Positions 1 to 7,213 of a DNA stretch of 7,357 bases are shown here, one piece after another. The position numbers were made by a program, and so were the translations under genes. Location: assembly GCA_023251335.1 (NCBI GenBank), contig JAHEZA010000109.1, positions 1 to 7,357 of the forward strand. The letters run 5' to 3'. Under the pieces are notes generated by a model, which did not search any database, was not told the origin of the DNA, and saw only the letters and a program-made list of their open reading frames with translations. Each line of letters opens with the position of its first letter. Position 1 is the stretch's first letter. The stretch is from Chitinophagaceae bacterium (GTDB taxonomy: Bacteria > Bacteroidota > Bacteroidia > Chitinophagales > Chitinophagaceae).

Positions 1-1538
1 CCTTTGTCAGGAATTTTCATGTGAAGGTACGTTTGCAACAAACCGATGTCAGTTGAAAGTGTTCCATAGGTGACAAAATCCTTTGTATAACCCGTATAGC
101 TACCCGAAAAATTGATATTACCGAACGCGCTTAACCGGGGGCTGGTGATTTCCTTTAGCGAAGGAATTAATCTTGTAAGTTCGCTGTAATTTGTTTTTAA
201 TTGCCTTGCTCTGAAATCGATGAACGTGTTATCAATGTCGGGTAAACCGTTCAAGCTGATATCGCCGTCCAGATAATTGCCAGGGCCGGCTTTTATAATC
301 ATTTTCTGACCGGAAATATTTTTTACTTTTCCACGGGCGCGCCCCTGCACCGAAAATTCTTTATTCCAGGATCTCGTTTCGGGAGCAAAGTACGCAAGGT
401 CTTCAGTGCTTATTACGCTGTTAACAAAGTTCCCATCGAGCGTGACATTATCTATGAAGTCCAACATGTCATCATTAAAATGCTGATAATGCATGGCAAA
501 ATAATTCCGGAGGTGGCTTTTTCGGGTTATAATATCGAGATTTTTAAACTCCATTATTTTAGGTGTAAACTTGAAATCTGCAGATAGCTTCTTAATTAAA
601 AATCCTCCGCGGTCGATGGCATTAAAAGAAACGGCCGACCTCAATGTATCATTCATCATCGTCGTGTTTTTAAATGTTCCGTTTATGGAAGAAATCACAA
701 TCCTGTTTTCATCAAACTGATCTGGTGTTATTGGCCTTGAAGTTTCCTTTTGCACGGCTACTCTGCCATCTGTAATTGTCAACGTTTTCGCCAATAGATG
801 CCATCCTCCGGTGTTCCATTGTAGTTCTCCCGTACCCGGTACTATCGTAGCCGGATCACCAGAAGTAGTGTCTGTTTTGGGTGGCCGGTTGCCATGGTAA
901 TCGTATAAAGTAAAAGAAGGTTTATCCAGTGTGATATCGTTAATATTTATGACACTATTTTTTATATCAAAGCGATTGGCATGAAGGTTTAGTTTATTTA
1001 CTGATGCCAGCAAATCTTCGCCCCGCCATTCGTCTTTTTGCCAGATTCTTACGTTCTTAAAATTGACGGTTTTCAGATCAAGATTAATTGGTTTAGCCGC
1101 AGTGTTGCTTTTTTTATTTCCTCCACTCGAAAAATAGTCAACCAGGAATTGATAATTCCAGACAGAATCGGAACGGTGCAGATTAATAAGCGCATCATCC
1201 AGCCCAATATAATTTAGCGAAATATTATCTTTGAAAAAGAACCAATCGGTAATATTCACTTTGGCTGCGCCAGCATAAATTAAGGTGTCTTTTTTCTTGT
1301 CTAAAATTAATAATCCCTGCATAGACATTTTGTCAAAAAGCTCAAGATCAATGTGCTTGATTGATACAGTAGTGTTTAGATTTTTGGAGAGACTTTTTGT
1401 GACATTACGGATAATAAAATTTTGAAAAAAACTTGTCTGTACTAATATCCATAGCACAAGTATCAACACGAGGATACTTAAAATAATTTTGAGAAATATT
1501 TTAGAAATTTTTTTCAGCGGAAAATAAATTATTGGCAA
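1..1538 (-). CDS. tamB: TamB-like translocation/assembly protein, N-terminal part (runs off left edge)
   Basis: I translated the minus strand by hand: 512 codons without a stop, in one frame to base 1, where the gene is cut. Lys-rich residues 9-17 and a membrane anchor at about 14-33 come first. After that, the stretch from residue 35 to about 115 (SLSKNLNTTVSIKHIDLELF, then DTLIYAGAAKVNITDWFFFKD, slightly shortened here) has the AsmA/TamB-like amphipathic start typical of Bacteroidota TamB. The rest alternates polar and hydrophobic residues, as expected for a long beta-helical/groove protein. Family knowledge: TamB-type proteins are inner-membrane anchored, span the periplasm and help outer-membrane biogenesis or lipid transport; the diagnostic C-terminal DUF490 domain would lie left of the window. 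The frame is open back to a stop near 1625, but its first ATG lies after the membrane anchor, so TTG at 1538-1536 is the best start; TTG at 1565-1563 is an alternative. An ATG at 1555-1553 is in another frame and stops after eight codons. An AsmA-like protein of another class is the main alternative. Confidence 0.85.
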   Translation of the reverse strand, partial: MPIIYFPLKKISKIFLKIILSILVLILVLWILVQTSFFQNFIIRNVTKSLSKNLNTTVSIKHIDLELFDKMSMQGLLILDKKKDTLIYAGAAKVNITDWFFFKDNISLNYIGLDDALINLHRSDSVWNYQFLVDYFSSGGNKKSNTAAKPINLDLKTVNFKNVRIWQKDEWRGEDLLASVNKLNLHANRFDIKNSVININDITLDKPSFTLYDYHGNRPPKTDTTSGDPATIVPGTGELQWNTGGWHLLAKTLTITDGRVAVQKETSRPITPDQFDENRIVISSINGTFKNTTMMNDTLRSAVSFNAIDRGGFLIKKLSADFKFTPKIMEFKNLDIITRKSHLRNYFAMHYQHFNDDMLDFIDNVTLDGNFVNSVISTEDLAYFAPETRSWNKEFSVQGRARGKVKNISGQKMIIKAGPGNYLDGDISLNGLPDIDNTFIDFRARQLKTNYSELTRLIPSLKEITSPRLSAFGNINFSGSYTGYTKDFVTYGTLSTDIGLLQTYLHMKIPDK

Positions 1539-1822
1539 AAATAAACAAACCGCATGGTAAGCCAAATTTGCGAATATGCTGAAGCGTTGACAAATTGTTA
1601 ATCTATGGCCTATTAAACAAGAATGTTATTGCCGACTCTTGTCACTTCAATATCATTTATTGGCAGTAAACAAAAGAATGAAGCTGATTTTTATTTTCGA
1701 TAATAGGCGCCTGTTAAAGTAATTTTAATAATGCTGCATTTAGCGTCTGTGATGATTCATGGCATTATTTTTTCTTTTGAACTGACCAAGCTAATCATTG
1801 AACGAACACTAAAAACTTCAAC
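1539..1822. promoter_or_regulatory. Divergent intergenic region between tamB-like gene and DUF4397 lipoprotein gene
   Basis: This AT-rich gap separates two genes that point away from each other, so it should carry both promoters. No frame holds a convincing gene. On the plus strand TTTG at 1776-1779 followed by TAATCATTG at 1792-1800 loosely resembles the Bacteroidota promoter pattern (TTTG, then TAnnTTTG), but the downstream element does not fit well. An 8-bp palindrome AGGCGCCT at 1705-1712 is visible and may be chance. No riboswitch-like structure was recognised. The promoter role is inferred from gene orientation only. Confidence 0.35.
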
Positions 1823-2545
1823 ATGACAAACAAGGTATTTCACATTTTCAGAAGCAAATTCTTTTATCTATTATTATTTTCAGCAATTGCATTTTCGGCC
1901 TGTAAAAAAGATGACACACCTTCGACGCCTACATCGGGATTAATGGCTTTTAATTTAATTCCCGACAGCACTGGCTCCGTTGTATTTGTTCTTGACAACA
2001 ACAGCATTACTAATGCGCCACTGACTTATACCAATTTTACGGGTGCCTATTTGCCGATATATAGCGGCATGAGGACTTTGGGTTTATATGAAGCGAGTAA
2101 TCCGGATTCGGCCCTGGGTAGTGCTACTTTTAATTTCGAGCCAAAAAAATATTATTCGGCATTTGGCATAGGCGCCAATGGCAATTATCAAAATCTAATT
2201 ACAAATGATGAACTTGATTCGCTGCCTTCCTCGACAGGAAATGCATTTGTAAGATATATCAATGCAATTCCGGATTCATCTCATCCGGTGGTTACTATTT
2301 CTTCTAACGGAACTGATGAAATAAAAGAAAATGCACCTTTCGGAAAGGTGTCTGACTTTACGCAAATAGCGCCCGGAGATATTTCGATGAATGTGAGCAA
2401 CGATTCTACCATTTCAACCAGCAGAACGATTCCGGTACAAAAAGATGGCGTTTATACCGTTTTAATAATGGGGATGCCCGGCGCTGCAGATACCACAAAA
2501 GCAGTGCAAATTAAATATATTGTAAATGGCACTATTACGCCATAA
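1823..2545 (+). CDS. Lipoprotein with two DUF4397-like repeats
   Basis: A 240-residue exported lipoprotein of unknown function. Residues 1-26 form a lipoprotein signal peptide (basic start, hydrophobic 13-24, lipobox F-S-A-C), with lipidated Cys27. The mature protein starts C-K-K-D-D followed by a Thr/Ser/Pro linker. Acidic residues right after the cysteine resemble the export signals that send Bacteroidota lipoproteins to the cell surface, so outer-membrane or surface location is likely but inferred. The remainder reads as two beta-sandwich-like halves, about 40-120 and 141-236, each opening with N-x-I-P-D-S (44-49 and 147-152) and containing a later Y-(S/T)-x-x-(I/F)-G-like strand. This fits DUF4397, a family with no established biochemical role, common in Chitinophagaceae as small cell-envelope proteins. 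It stands alone: it diverges from the TamB-like gene and ends just before a strong terminator. The ATG start is supported by the complete signal peptide directly after it. Confidence 0.8.
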   Translation: MTNKVFHIFRSKFFYLLLFSAIAFSACKKDDTPSTPTSGLMAFNLIPDSTGSVVFVLDNNSITNAPLTYTNFTGAYLPIYSGMRTLGLYEASNPDSALGSATFNFEPKKYYSAFGIGANGNYQNLITNDELDSLPSSTGNAFVRYINAIPDSSHPVVTISSNGTDEIKENAPFGKVSDFTQIAPGDISMNVSNDSTISTSRTIPVQKDGVYTVLIMGMPGAADTTKAVQIKYIVNGTITP

Positions 2546-2568
2546 GTAATCGAGCCCTTGCAAGGCCT

Positions 2569-2605
2569 AATAAAGAACCAGGTGTACATTTCCTGGTTCT
2601 TTATT
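2569..2605 (+). terminator. Hairpin terminator after the DUF4397 lipoprotein gene, possibly bidirectional
   Basis: A perfect 14-bp stem, AATAAAGAACCAGG at 2569-2582 pairing with CCTGGTTCTTTATT at 2592-2605, encloses a 9-nt loop. It begins 23 nt after the stop codon. The distal arm is T-rich and followed by TTTC, as in Rho-independent terminators. The proximal arm gives the same T-rich end when read on the minus strand, so the hairpin could also stop transcripts of the convergent amidohydrolase gene that ends at 2789. Confidence 0.85.
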
Positions 2606-2788
2606 TTCAAAAGAAATTTTTTATTTGAATATAGTATAATCGGTTGTTACACTAATCTGACACCTACTGTCTGTTAATGCGGAGATAGGTGGCCAATTCA
2701 GTGAGCAAATAAATATTAGAGATTTCAATATAACAATATAACAACTCAGCAATCGAACTCGCAGCAGACGCACAAATAAACCCGATTT
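2606..2788. other. Non-coding gap between convergent genes
   Basis: This AT-rich stretch lies between the terminator and the end of the amidohydrolase gene. No frame on either strand gives a plausible protein, and no tRNA or structured RNA was recognised. It contains a short tandem repeat (listed separately) and a weak inverted pair, CACCTA and TAGGTG, around 2670-2693, which is too distant and short to call a hairpin. Confidence 0.6.
2726..2741. repeat. Two tandem copies of CAATATAA
   Basis: The 8-bp unit CAATATAA occurs twice back to back, with a further partial CAA after it. It is non-coding, lies between convergent genes, and is probably slippage in AT-rich DNA. Confidence 0.6.
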
Positions 2789-4420
2789 CTAATTCCTCTG
2801 AAAAACCTTCTCTCCATTTACAAAAGTCATTAACACTTTCGTACTTAAAATATCTTTTTCATCAGCTTTCATCAGGTCGGTATCAAGCAAAACAAAATCT
2901 GCGAATTTTCCTTTTTCAAGGCTTCCTTTTTCATGTTCTTCGAAGTTAGCCTTCGCTGCCCAGATGGTCATTCCGCGAATAGCGTCTTCACGGCTTAAAG
3001 CATTTTCCATTTGAAAACCGCCTTCGGGCCATCCTTTAGCATCTTTGCGAAAAACGGCAGCGTAAAATGTTTTGATAGGAGAGATGTCTTCTACCGGAAA
3101 ATCTGTGCCGAGCGGTATCCATCCATTTTCATTTTTTAAATCGTTATTGGCATAAGCATATTTTAATCTATCTTTTCCCAAACGATCGCCGGCCCAGTAC
3201 ATATCGGAAGTGGCGTGCGTTGGCTGAACGGACGGAATAATATTGTAATCACCGAAATAATGGAAGTCATCTTTGTTGATCACTTGCGCGTGCTCGATTC
3301 GCCAACGCTGATCGTTTTTTCCTTTTAGGTATTTCGCATAAATTTTCAACATCATCCTGTCGGCAGAATCGCCAATAGCATGGGTACACATTTGCAACCC
3401 ATGCTGCAAAATAAGATTGGCCATTGAATCAAAATGTTCGGAAGAACTTAATAGAAATCCACTCCAGCCGGGTTTATCGGCGTACGGTTGCAACAGGCAT
3501 GCTCCTCTTGATCCCAAAGCGCCATCGGCGAACAATTTCATCGCGCGAACATTTAGGCGATCTGTTTTTATTTTTCCATTTGCGAAAATGAAATCGTAAT
3601 CTCTTTTGGAATCAGACAACATTATGTACATGCGCATTTTTAACTGATTGCTTTTCTGAAGAGAGCCTATCAGTAATGCATACGTGTAATCCAAGCCGCA
3701 ATCGGATACGGTGGTCAGTCCAACAGCAAAGCATTTTTTTTCGGCATCCAGTAATGCATCGGTTAATTGAGCTTCAGTAGCGCGTGGCACTTTTGAATAA
3801 ACCAGGCCCGTCGCGTTATCAATCAAAATGCCGGTTAAATGTCCGTTTACTACCTCGACTACACCACCGTGCAATTCATCACCGGCCTTTACGCCCGACA
3901 GTTCCAATGCTTTTTTATTTGCGATTGCAGCGTGGCCATCTACTCTTGATAATATGACAGGCCTGTCGGGAAAAAGTTCATTTAATTTTTCATTGTTCGG
4001 AAATATTTCATCCGGCCAGTCGTTCTGATCCCATCCGTTTCCAACGATCCAACCATCTTTATGAGCGGCTGCGAATTTTTTCACCCGTTCTATTACATCA
4101 TTCCAACTGGTAGTTCCAACAAGGTCGGCCTGGTTCAGTCCAAGCCCAAAGTCCAGAAAGTGAGAGTGCGCATCCATCAATCCCGGGAAAATAGCGTTGC
4201 CTTTTGCATCAATATTTTCCGTTGCATCATATTGATCCTGCAAGTCCTTCGAACTTCCCACTGCAATAATTTTTCCTTTGTCGACCGCTATGGCTTCAGC
4301 TTTTGAAAAATTGCTGTCAACCGTATAAACAGTCGCATTGTAGATTAGCAGATCAATTTTTTGTTTTATTTTCATTGATGAAAAAATAGAAAGTAAGGAG
4401 ATCGTCAAGACGTATTTCAT
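2789..4420 (-). CDS. YtcJ/NfdA-like metal-dependent amidohydrolase (Amidohydro_3 family)
   Basis: Predicted to hydrolyse an amide-type bond in a small molecule; the substrate cannot be read from sequence. Numbering from the longest frame (564 codons from a TTG at 4483): a beta-sandwich start near 43-100, H106-x-H108 (D-A-H-S-H), the family signature G-W-D-Q-N-D-W at 150-156, D-G-H-A-A-I-A-N at 182-189, K316 in K-L-F-A-D-G, H368 in T-H-A-I-G-D, E397-H398 in R-I-E-H-A-Q, and D461 in G-T-D-F-P-V-E. This is the full metal-ligand set of the amidohydrolase superfamily, so the enzyme should be active. The C-terminal K-G-K-F-A-D-F closes the sandwich domain. Start: the TTG directly abuts the upstream stop and is unlikely. 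ATG at 4450 (M12), 4420 (M22) and 4375 (M37) are possible. I chose 4420 because it gives Met-Lys plus a hydrophobic run resembling a signal peptide. Whether the enzyme is exported is unresolved. It is downstream of the channel gene on the same strand, probably one operon. Confidence 0.88.
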   Translation of the reverse strand: MKYVLTISLLSIFSSMKIKQKIDLLIYNATVYTVDSNFSKAEAIAVDKGKIIAVGSSKDLQDQYDATENIDAKGNAIFPGLMDAHSHFLDFGLGLNQADLVGTTSWNDVIERVKKFAAAHKDGWIVGNGWDQNDWPDEIFPNNEKLNELFPDRPVILSRVDGHAAIANKKALELSGVKAGDELHGGVVEVVNGHLTGILIDNATGLVYSKVPRATEAQLTDALLDAEKKCFAVGLTTVSDCGLDYTYALLIGSLQKSNQLKMRMYIMLSDSKRDYDFIFANGKIKTDRLNVRAMKLFADGALGSRGACLLQPYADKPGWSGFLLSSSEHFDSMANLILQHGLQMCTHAIGDSADRMMLKIYAKYLKGKNDQRWRIEHAQVINKDDFHYFGDYNIIPSVQPTHATSDMYWAGDRLGKDRLKYAYANNDLKNENGWIPLGTDFPVEDISPIKTFYAAVFRKDAKGWPEGGFQMENALSREDAIRGMTIWAAKANFEEHEKGSLEKGKFADFVLLDTDLMKADEKDILSTKVLMTFVNGEKVFQRN

Positions 4421-4483
4421 GCAAAAAATTATTAGGGCATGAAAATACATCTTTTCAAGGATAGAAGTATCTGTATTCCCCAA

Positions 4484-5449
4484 TTACAAACCGGCCTGCG
4501 TAATGAAATAGATATTTAATAGAACGTATATCACTAAAACCACCTGCGCAATGATCATGTCAAATTTTTGTGCGTTAATAACTTTGCCGGCCTTTACTAA
4601 TTTCAAAGAGTAAGCGGTGGCGGCAACGATCGTTAAAATGAAAAACAGTGTAAGCCCATGCAAGGTATCGACAAGAGTAAATGAAGTAGTTTCGGGTAGT
4701 GAAGAATCAATAATATACTTATTGCCAATAACAGCGAAAAGCGCGCCCACGCTCAATCCGAAACGGGAATCTACGGCATCCGTATGGATATAAAAACAAA
4801 CGTACGCTATCAGAAAAGCGATATACATACCCAAAAACATTTTCCAGAATAAACCGGAAGCGTTTCTGCTAATATTCACGACCACTTTATAGCTGCTATA
4901 TTCCGTATGCGGAATCGCGACAGATGGATCACCAAATGCGGTTTCATATTTATTAATTCCGGAAGTAATATTACAACTATCAATTTTCCATTGACTGAGC
5001 GTAAATCGCGGGTCATAATTTTTTCCTGTCGTATCCGGAACAAAAATCAGGGATTGGGAATCGAATTGCGAGTTTTCCAACGAGAGTCTTAGCTTTTGAC
5101 GATCAAAAGGAAAATTACGGATACGCCAGGTATCTTTCATCACACATTGCATTTTCATTAAAAGATACATCTGATTGTTGCTGCTATCTGCCGTTGCAAA
5201 AAATCTGCTTACTGTTTTTGCATGCGGCACTTCGAGGTTACTCATGAAATCGAAATCTTTGTTCTTGTATTTTAACCAGAGCCAGAACGTAATAGTATAT
5301 TCTTTTTGCTTAAAATCTATATCATGGATACTGGTGATATAGATTCCTGTCTTTACAGTATCCGGAGGTGCAGCCTGTGTCTGCCTGGGTTTGCACAAAA
5401 AGGTTATAAAAATAATTGAAGCAATAACAGCAGAAAGTATAGATTTCAT
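4484..5449 (-). CDS. Pentameric ligand-gated ion channel (Cys-loop/GLIC-type) homologue
   Basis: A 321-residue inner-membrane protein matching the plan of prokaryotic pLGICs: signal peptide 1-26 (cleavage near T-Q-A), beta-rich extracellular/periplasmic domain about 28-195, and four membrane segments: M1 about 198-220, M2 230-250, M3 258-282, M4 296-317, with almost no M3-M4 loop. Diagnostic features are V-K-T-G-I-Y at 32-37 (GLIC has V-N-T-G-I-Y), R-N-F-P-F-D-R-Q at 111-118 for the Pro-loop apex (GLIC R-R-Y-P-F-D-S-Q), W154, I-S-R at 193-195 before M1, and S-L-P-E-T at 250-254 for the M2-M3 turn. No second cysteine makes a Cys-loop, as in other bacterial members. The length matches GLIC. Setting P252 as 23' puts D227 at -2', R229 at 0', and Gly at 2', 6' and 13'. 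The 51-residue stretch between K62 and the FPFD motif is shorter than in GLIC and lacks a recognisable W-x-P loop A motif. Ligand and ion selectivity are unknown. The gene heads a probable operon with the amidohydrolase. Confidence 0.85.
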   Translation of the reverse strand: MKSILSAVIASIIFITFLCKPRQTQAAPPDTVKTGIYITSIHDIDFKQKEYTITFWLWLKYKNKDFDFMSNLEVPHAKTVSRFFATADSSNNQMYLLMKMQCVMKDTWRIRNFPFDRQKLRLSLENSQFDSQSLIFVPDTTGKNYDPRFTLSQWKIDSCNITSGINKYETAFGDPSVAIPHTEYSSYKVVVNISRNASGLFWKMFLGMYIAFLIAYVCFYIHTDAVDSRFGLSVGALFAVIGNKYIIDSSLPETTSFTLVDTLHGLTLFFILTIVAATAYSLKLVKAGKVINAQKFDMIIAQVVLVIYVLLNIYFITQAGL

Positions 5450-5611
5450 CTTCTAAATAAAACGTAAGATATTAAAAGGAAAGTATCACGCAATAAAATA
5501 TTTTAATTTCCCCGGAAAGAGGTTGATTATTTTTTTTGCATTTCAATGGCGCGGGAACAATTCCTGTATTTTTACAAAACCCTTTGACGACAATTTTTCA
5601 AAAAAATTTGT
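5450..5611. promoter_or_regulatory. Divergent promoter region between the channel operon and the M1 aminopeptidase gene
   Basis: A 162-bp AT-rich gap lies between two divergent start codons, so it should hold both promoters and could co-regulate them. TATTTTTA at 5567-5574 is one base from the Bacteroidota -7 element TAnnTTTG on the plus strand. The nearest TTTG (5535-5538) is too far upstream for the usual spacing. Neither start has a Shine-Dalgarno sequence. Both are preceded by A/T-rich leaders, as is normal in this phylum. No clear operator palindrome is seen. Confidence 0.4.
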
Positions 5612-7213
5612 ATGAAAAAGATTTTTTTAATTATTGCGCTGTTGTTTATTAAAGCATTCCTGTACGCTCAGCTTCCACAAAACGGACTTGATGTAAAACA
5701 TTACAGCTTTAGCATCTTGCTAAGCGACAGCAATAATCTTATTAAAGGCAATGCGGTAATCACCACAAATTTTACGACCAACGAAAGCAAAGTAATCTTT
5801 GACCTAGCCAGTAAAAACAACGACGGCAAAGGAATGACAGTAACTTCGGTGAGGAAAAATGATCGCGAAATTTCTTTCTCTCAGGATTCACAACATCTTA
5901 TTATTAATGATGCCGGGCAAAAAAGCAAGGAAAGTATTTATACAATCAGCTACCAGGGAATCCCTGCTGATGGGCTTATTATCGCCAATACCAAATACGG
6001 TACACGTTCTTTTTTTTCAGACCACTGGCCAAACAGGGCGCATAATTGGATTCCGTGCAATGATCATCTTTCTGATAAAGCGACTGTTGAATTCATTGTT
6101 ACAGCTCCCGATCATTACGAGGTTGTTTCTAATGGGAAAAAAATTGAAGAAACCAGCCTTCCCCATCATTTGAAACTAACGCATTGGAAAGAAGAAACGC
6201 CGTTGCCCACCAAAGTAATGGCGATAGGTGTTACGGACTTTGCAATAAATAATATAGCCGATGTGGATTGTGTTCCTATTTCAAGTTGGGTATATCCGCA
6301 GGATAGAGATAGTGGCTTTCTGCATTATGCCATTGCAAAGAATATTTTGCAATGGTACATTTCTCAAATCGGCCCTTATGCTTTTGAGAAGCTGGCCAAC
6401 GTGCAGTCAAAAACTATTTTCGGAGGAATGGAAAATGCAAGCTGTATTTTTTATTTTGAAAACTCGGTTAATGCCAAAGGTATTGAAAGTCTGATGGCAC
6501 ATGAGATAGCGCATCAATGGTTTGGAAATAATGTTACAGAAAAAGACTGGCCTCACCTATGGCTCAGTGAAGGTTTTGCTACTTACATGACAGATCTTTA
6601 TCTTGAAAACCAACATGGTGTTGATTCATTAAAAAGTATTTTGAGAGAACAGAGAGTGGACGTGATTCACTTTAGTAAGACTCATCAGGTATCCGTGGTG
6701 GATACCACTGAAAGCAAACGTTTAATGAATCTCTTAAATGCCAACAGCTATCAAAAGGGCGGGTGGGTGCTCCACATGTTGAGACGAAAACTTGGCGATA
6801 GCTTGTTTTGGAAAGGAATACGTACTTATTACAAAACATACTATAGCAGTAATGCCACTACCTCTGATCTCGAAAAAGTATTTGAAAAAGTGTCGCATCA
6901 AAATCTACAAACATTTTTTAAACAATGGCTCTATACGCCCGGACAGCCAATGATGAATGTTGAATGGAAATATGACAAATCACAAAAAGCAATATTGCTG
7001 AAAATTGAACAAACACAAACGCCGCTTTTTGAATTTCCTCTACAGATTGGTTTTGTAAAGGGTAATCAAACGGTTATAAAAACATTTGAGATAAAAGATA
7101 AAATCACCGAAAAAGTTGTTTTACTGGATAATGAGCCGGAGAAAATAATTGTAGATCCTAATGTGGATTTATTGATGGAAGCAAGAGTAAAAAAAACCGG
7201 AATACCGAAGTAG
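5612..7213 (+). CDS. Secreted M1-family zinc metallopeptidase (aminopeptidase)
   Basis: Predicted to remove N-terminal residues from peptides outside the cytoplasm. It has 533 residues. Residues 1-19 are a signal peptide (M-K-K, hydrophobic 4-17, L-Y-A before Q20), which also supports the ATG start. The N-terminal beta saddle domain covers about 25-215. The substrate-anchoring motif is G-G-M-E-N at 271-275 (classically G-A-M-E-N; the G variant occurs in the family). Zinc ligands are H297, H301 and E320 in H-E-I-A-H plus 18 residues plus E, with E298 as catalytic base. The conserved M1 tyrosine is Y380 in Y-Q-K-G. A short beta domain ends the protein at 445-525. The long helical C-terminal domain of PepN/ERAP-type enzymes is absent, so this is a compact three-domain form, common in Bacteroidota. 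All catalytic residues are present. It is transcribed away from the channel-amidohydrolase pair and shares their promoter region. Specificity cannot be inferred. Confidence 0.92.
   Translation: MKKIFLIIALLFIKAFLYAQLPQNGLDVKHYSFSILLSDSNNLIKGNAVITTNFTTNESKVIFDLASKNNDGKGMTVTSVRKNDREISFSQDSQHLIINDAGQKSKESIYTISYQGIPADGLIIANTKYGTRSFFSDHWPNRAHNWIPCNDHLSDKATVEFIVTAPDHYEVVSNGKKIEETSLPHHLKLTHWKEETPLPTKVMAIGVTDFAINNIADVDCVPISSWVYPQDRDSGFLHYAIAKNILQWYISQIGPYAFEKLANVQSKTIFGGMENASCIFYFENSVNAKGIESLMAHEIAHQWFGNNVTEKDWPHLWLSEGFATYMTDLYLENQHGVDSLKSILREQRVDVIHFSKTHQVSVVDTTESKRLMNLLNANSYQKGGWVLHMLRRKLGDSLFWKGIRTYYKTYYSSNATTSDLEKVFEKVSHQNLQTFFKQWLYTPGQPMMNVEWKYDKSQKAILLKIEQTQTPLFEFPLQIGFVKGNQTVIKTFEIKDKITEKVVLLDNEPEKIIVDPNVDLLMEARVKKTGIPK

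Noticed and set aside
1776..1800. TTTG plus TAATCATTG as a Bacteroidota-type promoter for the lipoprotein gene
   Set aside because: The downstream element does not match TAnnTTTG in spacing or bases, so it is mentioned only within the intergenic entry.
2670..2693. Inverted pair CACCTA/TAGGTG
   Set aside because: Only 6 bp of pairing with a loop of about 12 nt or more and no T tract; not supportable as a terminator or operator.
3417..4306. Plus-strand reading frames of 60-81 codons inside the amidohydrolase gene
   Set aside because: They are antisense shadows of a strongly conserved enzyme, with no recognisable protein features.
4421..4450. Lipobox at I-I-F-C (residues 18-21) in the amidohydrolase read from the ATG at 4450
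   Set aside because: Phe directly before the cysteine is not accepted in lipoboxes, and the segment lacks basic residues ahead of the hydrophobic run.
5590..5611. Imperfect inverted repeat ACAATTTTT/AAAATTTGT just before the peptidase start
   Set aside because: It is AT-only with an off-by-one bulge and is expected by chance in such A/T-rich leaders.
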